The position numbers were made by a program, and so were the translations under genes. From Azospirillum sp. (GTDB taxonomy: Bacteria; Pseudomonadota; Alphaproteobacteria; Azospirillales; Azospirillaceae): DNA of 64,000 bases. Shown in pieces: positions 40,415 to 48,640 of the stretch (positions within the stretch are counted from its first letter, which is position 1; the number at the start of each line of letters is the position of its first letter). The notes beneath the pieces were generated by a model, which searched no databases, had not been told where the DNA came from, and worked only from the letters and a program-made list of their open reading frames with translations. Location of the stretch: assembly GCA_027486405.1 (NCBI GenBank), contig JAIXPD010000085.1:1-64000 (forward strand), in the 5' to 3' direction.

Positions 40415-42079
40415 TCAGCGCAGCGCGTCGCGCGGCAACGACAGCGGCAAGCGCAGGCGCGACGGGCGGTCCGGCCCGCTGTGGATCAGCAGGGTGATCG
40501 GCTGTTCGTCCACCCGGCGGGTTTCGCCCGGCTCCGCGCCGGTGCCCGGGTTGATCGGGTAGGCGGGGAAACAGGCCCCGGCAAGGCTGAGGCGCAGCGC
40601 CGATCCGGGGGCCAGCGTGGCGCAGACCGCGCGCAGGCTGATGGTCAGGGGGCGCGTCGGGTCGCCCGGCTCCACCCGCGCGTGGCCGTGGGTCAGCGGC
40701 AGCACCCGGCCATCGGGGCGCAGCACCGACAGCACGGCGTTGACGTCGAAGGACGGCGCGTCGGCCTCCACCCACAGATCCAGGGCGACGCGCCCGGCCA
40801 GCGTCAACGGTTCGCTCACCGGCAGGCTGGTGTAGACCGCCACGTCGGGCCGCCGGTCCACGCTGGCGCGGTCGAAACGCCCGGCGTCGGGCACGGCGTG
40901 GCCGCCAACCGCTGGAACCGGGCCGCGCGGGTCATGAACGATGACGTCCAGGGCCGACGCCTCCCCCGGTTCCGCCGACAGCCGTCCGCCCTGGCGGTTG
41001 GCCAGCCCGTCGCTGGCCAGCCAAAAGGCGGTGTCGGCGGCGGGCAGGCTTGGCAGATCCTGCCAGCGCCCGCTTTCCAGATCCTGCAACCGCACCGGGC
41101 CGCAGCGTTCGTGAGCGTGGGCGGATTCACCCTTCAGAACGCGGTCGAACCAGGCCAGTTGCAGGCTGTCGATGGACGGCCCATCCTGCGGCCCCGCCGC
41201 CGTCCAGGGGCCGACGACCAGCCGCACCGGTGCCCGCGACCGCGCCACCAGCGCGTCATGGGCGTCCAGCGAGCCGGCCAGACGGGGATCGAACCAACCG
41301 CCGATGGTCAGCACCGCCACGTCGGTCGGCATCTCGGCCAACCGGGCGCGCGGCGACAGCGCGTTCCAACTCGGCCCCGGCACCGGCATGGTCAGCCAAT
41401 CGTCGTAATGGGGGGCGTAGCGGGCGTAATCGCGCAGCGCCTGCGGGCGGGCGGGAATCTCGTCGTCCACCGGCAAATGGCGGACGGCGTCGCTGAGCGC
41501 GCGGTGGGCCACACCATCCTCGACCCGGCGCGCGGCCTCCGCCGCGACGCGCAAGGCCCAGCCCATGGCGTCGGCCAGACGGAACGCCCCGCCCTCATAG
41601 GCCCAATCGGAAAAGACATCCCAGCCGGCGAAGGCGGGGGCGACGGCCCGCAGCGCGGGCGGGGCCTCCGCCAGCGTCAGAAGCTGGGCCAACCCGGCGT
41701 AGCCGCAGCCATAAAGCGCCACCGATCCCGACGACCCCGGCAGGGACGCCGCCCAGGCCACCGCGTCGGCCCCGTCCTCCGCCTCCGCGTCGAAGGGGCG
41801 GAAACGGCCGTCGGAGGTGCCGCAGCCGCGCATGTCCTGCACCACCACCACATAGCCGCGCGCCGCGTACCATCGGGGGTGCGCGTAATGGCTGGTCAAC
41901 GCCGTCCGCCGCCCGCAGGCGACGCGCAGCAGCAGCACCGGCCAACTCCCCGCCGCGTCAGGACGGTAGAGGTCGGCGTCGAGCCGCACCCCGTCGCGCG
42001 TGCGCATCGACACGGTTTCGGGCGGGCGGACCGGCAGGAGCGTGGTGGTTTCCAGGAGCACGGGGGCCAGATGGGTCAT
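40415..42079 (-). CDS. CocE/NonD-family hydrolase lacking Ser and His of the triad
   Basis: A 554-residue protein with an alpha/beta-hydrolase domain (VSMRTRDGVRLDADLYRP, VLLLRVACGRRT, VVVQDMRGCGTSDG) and a C-terminal jelly-roll domain (about 330-550), the X-Pro dipeptidyl-peptidase/CocE layout. The nucleophile elbow, normally GxSYxG, reads GCGYAG (Gly126 in place of Ser), and the usual His after GPW is Ala294 in GPWTAAG. The Asp in IGGWFD (264) remains. Either it uses other residues or it is a pseudoenzyme. It is 12 bases convergent to the Fic-like gene. Confidence 0.75.
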   Translation of the reverse strand: MTHLAPVLLETTTLLPVRPPETVSMRTRDGVRLDADLYRPDAAGSWPVLLLRVACGRRTALTSHYAHPRWYAARGYVVVVQDMRGCGTSDGRFRPFDAEAEDGADAVAWAASLPGSSGSVALYGCGYAGLAQLLTLAEAPPALRAVAPAFAGWDVFSDWAYEGGAFRLADAMGWALRVAAEAARRVEDGVAHRALSDAVRHLPVDDEIPARPQALRDYARYAPHYDDWLTMPVPGPSWNALSPRARLAEMPTDVAVLTIGGWFDPRLAGSLDAHDALVARSRAPVRLVVGPWTAAGPQDGPSIDSLQLAWFDRVLKGESAHAHERCGPVRLQDLESGRWQDLPSLPAADTAFWLASDGLANRQGGRLSAEPGEASALDVIVHDPRGPVPAVGGHAVPDAGRFDRASVDRRPDVAVYTSLPVSEPLTLAGRVALDLWVEADAPSFDVNAVLSVLRPDGRVLPLTHGHARVEPGDPTRPLTISLRAVCATLAPGSALRLSLAGACFPAYPINPGTGAEPGETRRVDEQPITLLIHSGPDRPSRLRLPLSLPRDALR

Positions 42080-42231
42080 GCGGTGTCAGCGTGGTTGGAC
42101 AGATACGCCCGAACGTGGCAAAGCCTGTGCCAACACCACAATCCCGGCAATCCGACGCAACGTCACACCCATTGCCCCGGAACGACCGCCCAAAACGCAA
42201 TCACCTGCTTAAATTTACGGCAACTTCCCGC

Positions 42232-43941
42232 TCAGGCCGCGATCAGTTCGAACCGATCGACATCGACCATGCCCCGGTCGGTGATCTTCAGATGCGGAAT
42301 CACCGGCAGCGGCAGGAAGGCCAGTTGCAGGAAGGGTTCGGCCAGCGGGCAACCCATGGCGCGGACCCCGGCGCGCAGGGTGCGCAGCTTGTGCTCCACC
42401 GTTTCGAACGGCTCCAGGCTCATCAGACCGGCCAATGGCAGGGCCAGTTCGCCGATGATTTCGCCGTTGCGCACGGCGACGAAGCCGCCTTGCAGCGCGA
42501 TCAGCCGGTTGATGGCGATGGCCATGTCGGCGTCGTTGGAGCCGACGACGCACAGATTGTGGCTGTCGTGCCCGACGGAGGACGCCAAGGCCCCCTCGGC
42601 GAAGCCGAAGCCCTGGACAAAGCCGCGCCCGATGTTGCGGTTGCTGCCGTGGCGGGCAAAGACGCAGATTTTCAGCAGGTCGCGCGCCGGGTCGGCGACC
42701 AGACGGCCCGCGACCGGCGTCATTTCGATCCGCCGGTGTTCGGTGATGATCTTGCCCGGCAGCAACCCGATGACCGACTGCACCGACTGGCCCGCCGGAA
42801 CGGCGAAATCACCCTCCTCCACCGGGTCGAGCTTCACCGAGTGCAGGCCGACCGGGGCGACGCTCGGGCGGTTGGCGAAGCTCTCCGCCGTCACCACCCG
42901 GCCGCCCCGGATGACGCGGTTGACCGCGCACTCCTCCAGATCGTCGAGCAGCACCAGATCGGCCCGCTGGCCCGGAGCCACCAGCCCCCGGTCGAACAGG
43001 CGGAAGCCGCGCGCCGCCGACCAGGTGGCCGCGCGGTAGACATGGGCAACCGGCGCGCCCAGCCGGATGGCGCTGCGGATCAGGTGATCCATGTGGCCTT
43101 CCTCGGCGATGTCCAACGGGTTGCGGTCGTCGGTGCAAAAGCCCAGGAAGGGGGAGGTTTCGGCGGAAATGACCGGGGCGAGCGCGTGCACGTCCTTCGA
43201 CACCGATCCGTCGCGGATCAGCACCTGCATGCCCTTGCGCAGCTTTTCCATCGCTTCGGCGGCGCTGGTGGTTTCGTGGCAATTGCGGATGCCGCAGGAC
43301 AGATAGGCGTTCAGCTCCTTGCCGGTCACGAGCGGGGCGTGGCCGTCAATGTGCCGCCCGTCGAACGCCGCCAGCTTGTCCAGCACCCCATCCACCTTGT
43401 GGAAGACGCCGGGGAAATTCATGAATTCGGCCAGCCCCAACACCTTGGGGTGGTTCATGTGGCGGACCAGATCGGGGGCCTCCAGCCGCGCGCCGGAGGT
43501 TTCCAGCTCCGTCGCCGGAACGCAGGAGGAAAGCTGCACGAACAGGTCGAGCACCGTGCCGCCCGCGCTGTCGAGGAAATAGCGCAAGCCCTCCTCGCCC
43601 AGCACGTTGCAGATCTCGTGCGGGTCGCAGATCGCCGTGGTGGTCCCGCGCGGCAGCACGCAGCGGTCGAACTCGCCCGGCGTCACGCAGGTGGATTCGC
43701 AATGCAGATGGGTGTCGATGAAGCCCGGAACCACGGTCAGGCCGCGCCCGTCGATCTCCTCCACCCCGTCATACGATTCGTAGGTGCCGACGATGACGTC
43801 GCCGCACAGCGCGATGTCGCCCTCCGCGATCTCGCCGGTGACGACGTTGAGAAAGCGCGTGTTCTTGATGACCAGATCGGCCCGGCTTTCGCCCAGAGCC
43901 TGCCCGACGCGCGTCTTCAGACCATCCCGTTCCACCGCCAT
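42232..43941 (-). CDS. ade: adenine deaminase, Ade type
   Basis: A 569-residue amidohydrolase: metal-binding VPGFIDTHLHCEST near residue 65, GTTTAICDPHEICNVLG, HIDGHAPLVTG, CHETTSAAEAMEKLRKGM and the C-terminal ASSVGHDSHNLCVVGSND. These are the landmarks of Ade-type adenine deaminase (adenine to hypoxanthine plus ammonia, purine salvage). Start 43941 (MAVERDG) is chosen over an upstream ATG (44016) that would add an Arg-rich stretch. It is co-directional with the AraC gene 83 bases upstream, though an operon link is doubtful. Confidence 0.9.
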   Translation of the reverse strand: MAVERDGLKTRVGQALGESRADLVIKNTRFLNVVTGEIAEGDIALCGDVIVGTYESYDGVEEIDGRGLTVVPGFIDTHLHCESTCVTPGEFDRCVLPRGTTTAICDPHEICNVLGEEGLRYFLDSAGGTVLDLFVQLSSCVPATELETSGARLEAPDLVRHMNHPKVLGLAEFMNFPGVFHKVDGVLDKLAAFDGRHIDGHAPLVTGKELNAYLSCGIRNCHETTSAAEAMEKLRKGMQVLIRDGSVSKDVHALAPVISAETSPFLGFCTDDRNPLDIAEEGHMDHLIRSAIRLGAPVAHVYRAATWSAARGFRLFDRGLVAPGQRADLVLLDDLEECAVNRVIRGGRVVTAESFANRPSVAPVGLHSVKLDPVEEGDFAVPAGQSVQSVIGLLPGKIITEHRRIEMTPVAGRLVADPARDLLKICVFARHGSNRNIGRGFVQGFGFAEGALASSVGHDSHNLCVVGSNDADMAIAINRLIALQGGFVAVRNGEIIGELALPLAGLMSLEPFETVEHKLRTLRAGVRAMGCPLAEPFLQLAFLPLPVIPHLKITDRGMVDVDRFELIAA

Positions 43942-44024
43942 CACGCCGCTCCGTTCCCGCTTGTGTCGTCTCTCACGCCTCTGCGGCAAGGTGACGCGCG
44001 GCCCGCCCCAACGCAAGGGCGGCG

Positions 44025-45005
44025 TCAGCCGCGCGCCCGCCGCAGGGTTTCCGACGGGCGTTCGCCAAACCGGTCGGCGTAATCCTGGGCAAAGCGGCCC
44101 AGATGGGTGAAACCGGCGTTGAAGGCGATGGTCGTCACGTTGGCGTCGTCGCCCGCGCGCAGCCGCCGCTGCACCTCGTCCAGCCGCAGGTCGCGCAGGT
44201 AACGCAGCGGGCTGACCCCTTCAAAGCGCTTGAAGGAATCATGCAGCGTGCGTTCCGGCACCCCGGCGGCCTGGGCGATGTCGGCCAGGGTGATGGCCGC
44301 GCTGGCGTTGTCGTGCAAAAAGGCGATGGCCCGCCGGACCGACGCCGGGCGCGCGCCCGATGTGCGTTCCGACCGCGCCCGTTCGTCGGCCTCCTCCTGC
44401 CCGGCCAGGAACAGGCGCAACACCAACTGTTCGTATTCGGCGGCGACCAGCGGGTCGTTTTGGATCAGCCGCACCGTTTCGGGATCGCCGATGACGCTGC
44501 GCAGCGCCACCAGCCACGGCGTCAGGCGCGGGCTGCGCAGATCGAGCCGCGCGCCCAGCCGCACCGGCCGCGCCCCGGTGAAGGCGGTGAAGCGCTGGCG
44601 GTCGATCTTCAGCACCAACTGTTCGCAATCGGGGGAAAAGCGCCCGGCGATGGCGCTGCCCGGCGCGCAAAACACGCCGTTGGCGTGATCCACCGCGTAG
44701 CTGTCGCGCCCCATGCGGATTTCCGCGCTGCCGCTGAGGCAGAGGATGGCCAGATAATAGTCATCCAACGGCGGCACGGTGATCGATGCCTCGCCAAACT
44801 GGATCGTGCCGATCCCCATGCCCTTCATCTTGAGGAAATCCATGTGCGAGGACCGACCGCCCCGCCGCCCGCCCGCAACCAGCGTGTGCGGCTGCATCAG
44901 CTTGGAAATCCGCTCGCGCGCGTCGTCCAGGTCCGGCGTTTCGAACACGCGGCACAGGCGCAGCGCGGACGCGTTTTGAGCGTGAAGAGCGGGATTCAGG
45001 GCCAT
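44025..45005 (-). CDS. AraC-family transcriptional regulator (XylS/AraC_binding_2 type)
   Basis: A 326-residue protein with an N-terminal cupin-like ligand region (DFLKMKGMGIGTIQFGEASITVPPLDDYYLAILCLSG) and a C-terminal AraC domain (ITLADIAQAAGVPERTLHDSFKRFEGVSPLRYLRDLRLDEVQRRL and VTTIAFNAGFTHLGRFAQDYADRFGERPSETL). This architecture is common in activators of aromatic degradation. It lies immediately downstream of catBCA on the same strand but after a strong terminator, so it is probably expressed from its own promoter and may regulate the catechol genes or upstream benzoate-type genes. Confidence 0.88.
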   Translation of the reverse strand: MALNPALHAQNASALRLCRVFETPDLDDARERISKLMQPHTLVAGGRRGGRSSHMDFLKMKGMGIGTIQFGEASITVPPLDDYYLAILCLSGSAEIRMGRDSYAVDHANGVFCAPGSAIAGRFSPDCEQLVLKIDRQRFTAFTGARPVRLGARLDLRSPRLTPWLVALRSVIGDPETVRLIQNDPLVAAEYEQLVLRLFLAGQEEADERARSERTSGARPASVRRAIAFLHDNASAAITLADIAQAAGVPERTLHDSFKRFEGVSPLRYLRDLRLDEVQRRLRAGDDANVTTIAFNAGFTHLGRFAQDYADRFGERPSETLRRARG

Positions 45006-45106
45006 GACAGCGCATCCTCTGGGGCGTGGACGGTCTTCGTGACGATAACGACTCTAAGCAAAAAATGGACCGGTTGGCAGCGTCCTGTTGCGGCGGCGAT
45101 GAAAAT

Positions 45107-45139
45107 GGCTGAACCCCGCCGGGCGGGCGGGGTTCAGCC
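45107..45139 (-). terminator. intrinsic terminator of the catBCA operon
   Basis: GGCTGAACCCCGCC (45107-45120) and GGCGGGGTTCAGCC (45126-45139) are perfect 14-bp arms around a five-base loop. On the minus strand the stem is followed by ATTTTC. It lies 48 bases beyond the catA stop. A strong Rho-independent terminator. Confidence 0.8.
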
Positions 45140-45187
45140 CACTGGTGTGACCCAATGGACAGCGGGCGGATGATCAGGCGTGGTGGA

Positions 45188-46108
45188 TCAGGCGGCGACG
45201 CGTGAACGCTCGACCAGATCGCTCGGCAGGCCGTCGCGCGCCTCGACCAACTGGAAATCAAACGCGATCTCGGCAAAGGGACGCTCCACCCCACGGGCCT
45301 CCATCGCCGCCGGATCGTCGATGTGGCGCAACTCCGGCACCAGCCCGTCGCGGGTGGCGAAGGCGAAATCATCGTTGATGAGCGGATCGCCCTGGATGTT
45401 GATCTGGGTGGTCAGCTTGCGATAGCCCGGCGCGCTGACGAAGAAATGGATGTGGGCCGGGCGGGCACCGTGACGGCCCAGCAGATCCAGCAGGAACAGC
45501 GTGCGGCTGCCCGGCGGGCAGGCGTAACCCGACGGCATGATCGAGCGGAAGGAATAGCGGCCATCGGCCCCGGTCTTGATCGTGCCCCGGTTGTTGAACG
45601 GGGTTTGCGAGCTGTCGAAGATCGAATAATTGCCCATGGAATTGGCGTGCCAGACCTCCACCACCGCGTGGGGGATCGGCTTGCCGGTTCCGTCGCGCAC
45701 GGTCCCGGACATGAACAGCGGCTCGGCGTCGGTGTCCAGGCCGTCGTCGATGCGGGCGTTGCCCTCGAACTCCGGCGCGCCGACGACGTGCAGCGGGCCT
45801 TCGATGGTGCGCGGGGTGCCGTGGCCGTTCAGACCGGCGGCGGCCTCGCGCTCCTCCACCTGCAAATCGATGAAATGCTCGAACCCCAGCCCCGGAACCA
45901 GCAAGCCGATCTCGTTGCCCTTGCACAGCTCGGTCAGATAGTTGCAGGCGGCCCAGAACTCATCGGGCGTCACGTCGAACTCGTTCATCGTGTGGAACAG
46001 ATCGCGGACGATGCGGTCGACGATGGCCTTGACGCGCGGGTTGGGCGTCTTGCCGTCCGTCGGCTGGGCGAAACGGGTCAGCAGCGCGTCGATGTCCTTG
46101 GCTTGCAT
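45188..46108 (-). CDS. catA: catechol 1,2-dioxygenase
   Basis: A 306-residue intradiol dioxygenase. The Fe(III) ligands are visible as Tyr in NSMGNYSIFD, Tyr in SIMPSGYACPP, and two His in RPAHIHFFVSAPGY. The N-terminal helical linker domain (about 1-105) includes FDVTPDEFWAACNYLTELCKGNEIGLLVPGLG. It cleaves catechol to cis,cis-muconate. It is the last gene of catBCA, 54 bases after catC, and is followed by a terminator. Confidence 0.95.
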   Translation of the reverse strand: MQAKDIDALLTRFAQPTDGKTPNPRVKAIVDRIVRDLFHTMNEFDVTPDEFWAACNYLTELCKGNEIGLLVPGLGFEHFIDLQVEEREAAAGLNGHGTPRTIEGPLHVVGAPEFEGNARIDDGLDTDAEPLFMSGTVRDGTGKPIPHAVVEVWHANSMGNYSIFDSSQTPFNNRGTIKTGADGRYSFRSIMPSGYACPPGSRTLFLLDLLGRHGARPAHIHFFVSAPGYRKLTTQINIQGDPLINDDFAFATRDGLVPELRHIDDPAAMEARGVERPFAEIAFDFQLVEARDGLPSDLVERSRVAA

Positions 46109-46162
46109 GGCTTGGAGTCTCCCTAGGGGTCGCTTGCTTTTGGTTGCAAAGGGTGGGGGCGG

Positions 46163-46453
46163 TCAGGCGTCGCCGTCGCGCACCGAGGAGGGATGGCGGC
46201 ACAGCGGCGTCACCGCGATGTCCATGTAGGGAAACAGCGGCAGACCGATCAGCAGGTCATGCAGTTCGCCGTTGTCGGCCACGTCGAACACGCTGACGTT
46301 GGCGTATTGCCCGGCCACCCGCCACAGGTGACGCCATTTGCCCGCCCGTTGCAGATCGGCGGCGAGCGCCTTTTCCCGCGCCTTCAGATCCGCCGCGACG
46401 TCCGGCGGCATGTCGGCGGGCAGGCGCACGGTCATCGTCACATGAAACAGCAT
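46163..46453 (-). CDS. catC: muconolactone delta-isomerase
   Basis: A 96-residue protein, the standard CatC length: MLFHVTMTVRLPADMPPDVAADLKAREKALA, GKWRHLWRVAGQYANVSVFDVADNGELHDLLIGLPLFPYMDIAVTPLCRHPS. It isomerises muconolactone to beta-ketoadipate enol-lactone. The start at 46453 lies four bases after the catB stop. Family identification is clear from length, motifs and neighbours. Confidence 0.95.
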   Translation of the reverse strand: MLFHVTMTVRLPADMPPDVAADLKAREKALAADLQRAGKWRHLWRVAGQYANVSVFDVADNGELHDLLIGLPLFPYMDIAVTPLCRHPSSVRDGDA

Positions 46454-46457
46454 GGGG

Positions 46458-47621
46458 TCACTCTCCCGCGTGGGTGGTGGCCCGCGCGACATGGACGGAG
46501 CGCCGCCGGTCTCGGCGCAGATCGTCCAGCCGCGCGGGGTCGATGTCCACCCCGATGCCCGGCCCGTCCGGCACGATCAGGGTGAAATCCTCGTACCGCA
46601 GGGGCGCGGTCAACAGCTCGTCGGTGAACAGCAGCGGGCCGAACAGCTCGGTTCCCCACTCCAGCCGGGGGACGGTGGCGAAAAGCTGGGCCGCCGCCGC
46701 CGTGCCCACACCGGTTTCGATCATGGTCCCGCCATACAGGCCGATCCCGGCGGCCTCGGCGATGGCGGCGACCTTGGCCGCCGGGCCGACGCCGCCCGAT
46801 TGCGACAGCTTGACGGAAAAGACATCCGCCCCGCCCGCCGCCGCGACGCGGAAGGCATCCTCCGGCCCGCGTAGGATTTCATCGGCCATCACGGCGATGG
46901 GAAAATCCCGCGTCAGTTGGGCGAGCGCGCCCAGATGCTGGCGGCGCACCGGCTGTTCGACCAGATCGGCCCCGGCGTCGGCCAGGGCGGCCAGCCCGCG
47001 CCGGGCCTCCGTCACGCTCCAGGCCTGGTTGACGTCCACCCGGACGCTGGCGCGGTTGCCCAGCGCGCGCTTGATCGCGGCGATGTGGGCGATGTCGTCG
47101 GCCAGCGCGCGCTTGCCGATCTTCAGCTTGAAAATGTTGTGGCGGCGGGCGTCGAGCAGCCGTTCGGCCTCGGCGATGTCCAGATCCGATTGGCCGCTGG
47201 CCAGGGTCCAAGCGCAGGCCATGCGGTCGCGCACCCGCCCGCCGAACAGGGTGGACAGCGGCACGCCCAGCCGCCGGGCGGCACCGTCCTGAAGCGCGGT
47301 TTCGACCGCGCATTTGGCGGTGTTGTTGCCCTGGACAAAGGCCCCGACCCGCGCCATCGCCGCGCCGACCGCGTCGGCGTTCAGCCCGATCAGCAGCGGC
47401 GTCATGTAGGTGTCGATGGCCAGCGCCATCCCCTCCACCGACTCCTCGCCATAGCTCAGACCGCCGATGGTCGTCCCCTCGCCCCAACCGACCACACCAT
47501 CCGACGCGGTGATGCGGACCAGAACGACGGATTGCGTCTTCATCGTCGCCATCGCCAACACATGCTGGCGGATGGTGGGCAGATCCAGAATGACGGTTTC
47601 AACCCGCTCGATTGTCGTCAC
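46458..47621 (-). CDS. catB: muconate cycloisomerase
   Basis: A 387-residue enolase-superfamily enzyme with the KxK catalytic motif in FKLKIGKRA, metal-ligand positions in RVDVNQAW, LVEQPV and VMADEIL, and GGTMIETGVGTAAAAQLF near the C-terminus. It converts cis,cis-muconate to muconolactone. The GTG start at 47621 (VTTIERVETVILDLPT) fits the family and has GGGG eight bases before it; a longer reading to 47714 would add unrelated residues. It heads the catBCA operon. No catR gene is adjacent, but a CatR/BenM-type box lies upstream. Confidence 0.93.
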   Translation of the reverse strand: MTTIERVETVILDLPTIRQHVLAMATMKTQSVVLVRITASDGVVGWGEGTTIGGLSYGEESVEGMALAIDTYMTPLLIGLNADAVGAAMARVGAFVQGNNTAKCAVETALQDGAARRLGVPLSTLFGGRVRDRMACAWTLASGQSDLDIAEAERLLDARRHNIFKLKIGKRALADDIAHIAAIKRALGNRASVRVDVNQAWSVTEARRGLAALADAGADLVEQPVRRQHLGALAQLTRDFPIAVMADEILRGPEDAFRVAAAGGADVFSVKLSQSGGVGPAAKVAAIAEAAGIGLYGGTMIETGVGTAAAAQLFATVPRLEWGTELFGPLLFTDELLTAPLRYEDFTLIVPDGPGIGVDIDPARLDDLRRDRRRSVHVARATTHAGE

Positions 47622-47723
47622 GACGCTGTCCCCGATCGCTGTGTGGTGCGGATTGTCGATTGATCCGTCGCGAGATTGCCGGAGAGGATTGTGGGCGTCC
47701 AAGACCGTTTGCATCCGAAATCA

Positions 47724-47738
47724 ATACCCAGAAGGTAT
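47724..47738. promoter_or_regulatory. ATAC-N7-GTAT box upstream of catB
   Basis: ATACCCAGAAGGTAT (47724-47738) is exactly the ATAC-N7-GTAT site recognised by the muconate-responsive LysR proteins BenM/CatM and relatives. It lies 103 bases upstream of the catB start. A LysR regulator is therefore expected, although none is encoded next to catBCA in this window. Confidence 0.6.
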
Positions 47739-47810
47739 GAAGCCATGCGGGTGGGCAAGCGGAAAAGGGAGGAGCCTGTTCGCCGCACGCTTCGCCCCGC
47801 CCCGCCCCAA

Positions 47811-48050
47811 GAATCGCTTGAAGCGCCGTGCGCCCGGTCAAAACAACAATGGACACGGATTTCACGGATTATCTCATGGATTTCACAGAGCGTGTCTCAG
47901 AGCCGTCCTGCTTGCGATCTCGCGACAAACCTCATGGCGGGATGCGGGAGCCAATTGGTGTCGAAAATCCGTGTAATCGTTTAATTTTGTCCGTGAAATC
48001 CGTGTCCATTCTTGGTTGCGTGACGATGATCGCTCGTTCAAGCGATTGCC
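47811..48050. repeat. REPIN/MITE-like element, copy D
   Basis: The element runs from GAATCGCTTGAA (47811-47822) to TTCAAGCGATTGCC (48037-48050). The palindromic core TGGACACGGATTTCACGG (from 47850) is mirrored by CCGTGAAATCCGTGTCCA (47991-48008). The right end carries the hairpin ATCGCTCGTTCAAGCGAT. It is flanked by a 21-base direct repeat starting CCCCGCCCCAAG at 47800 and 48054. Immediately right (48066-48091) is a single REP-like hairpin, AATCGCTTGGC-aaac-GCCAACCGATT. Confidence 0.75.
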
Positions 48051-48107
48051 ATGCCCCGCCCCAAGAATCGCTTGGCAAACGCCAACCGATTGGGTTAGGG
48101 TTTGCTC

Positions 48108-48182
48108 ATGCAACACGCGCTTATCCTCACGTCGTCGGGCCTGTCCCGATATTTTGGCCGCTGGTTTAATCCGGCGGCCTAG
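48108..48182 (+). CDS. putative leader peptide of an aromatic amino acid attenuator
   Basis: A 24-codon ORF, MQHALILTSSGLS then RYFGRWFNPAA, ending TAG at 48180-48182. Tyr, Phe, Trp and Phe codons cluster in the stretch that overlaps the first arm of the attenuator hairpin, as expected for a leader peptide sensing charged aromatic tRNAs. There is only a weak ribosome site (TAGGGT). Its reality rests on the matching RNA structure at 48156-48240. Confidence 0.55.
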   Translation: MQHALILTSSGLSRYFGRWFNPAA

Positions 48183-48240
48183 GATCGCGCACACGTTGCC
48201 CATCCCGAAGCCGCCCCAAGTCCTTGAGGCGGCTTTCGTG
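48156..48240 (+). promoter_or_regulatory. transcription attenuator with four-segment architecture
   Basis: Segment 1 GGCCGC (48156-48161) pairs with segment 2 GCGGCC (48174-48179). Segment 2 (GGCGGC, 48173-48178) can instead pair with segment 3 GCCGCC (48210-48215). Segments 3 and 4 form the terminator AAGCCGCC (48208-48215) / GGCGGCTT (48228-48235), followed by TCGTGTTGTG. This is the classic 1:2, 2:3, 3:4 arrangement of trp/phe/aro leaders. The gene downstream is not a recognisable aromatic biosynthesis gene. Confidence 0.6.
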
Positions 48241-48331
48241 TTGTGTACCCTTCGGTACGGCATTCAATCCAAATCAGGACGGATCCCAGACGGATCGCGG
48301 GGCGGCCTCCTCCAGACGAGACGAGGTTCCC

Positions 48332-48466
48332 ATGTTCGATTTCGATGTTGTCACCGGCCCGACCCAACCGCCCCAACCCACCGCCAGCGAACCGGCTCCG
48401 GCGGCGGCACCGGTCCTGCCTTCGGGCCAACCCTCGCCCCAGGCCACGGCCCCGCAACCGTCCTGA
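48332..48466 (+). CDS. small Pro/Ala-rich hypothetical protein
   Basis: A 44-residue ORF beginning MFDFDVVTGPTQPPQPTASE and ending in a Pro/Gln/Ala-rich tail. GAGG lies eight bases before the ATG. It is the first ORF downstream of the attenuator and has no recognised domain. It may be expressed with the attenuator transcript or be spurious; the distance and ribosome site are the only support. Confidence 0.35.
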   Translation: MFDFDVVTGPTQPPQPTASEPAPAAAPVLPSGQPSPQATAPQPS

Positions 48467-48640
48467 CCCGGCGGTGATGCGGCCGTGACTCAGAGGCTGC
48501 TCCCGTTCCGACCCGGTCGATAACATTTTTCCGATTTCCCGCGCAGGACCCGCCCGTTCCGTCCGTATTCCCAGATGCAGGGGTTTCCCTGCGGTGTGGA
48601 CGGGGCGGCGGGCCGCGTCGGAACGGAAGGAAGCCGGGTC

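Noticed and set aside
44239..44670. Additional genes overlapping the AraC gene in other frames
   Set aside because: Arg/Gly-rich translations with no domain; typical of alternative frames in GC-rich DNA.
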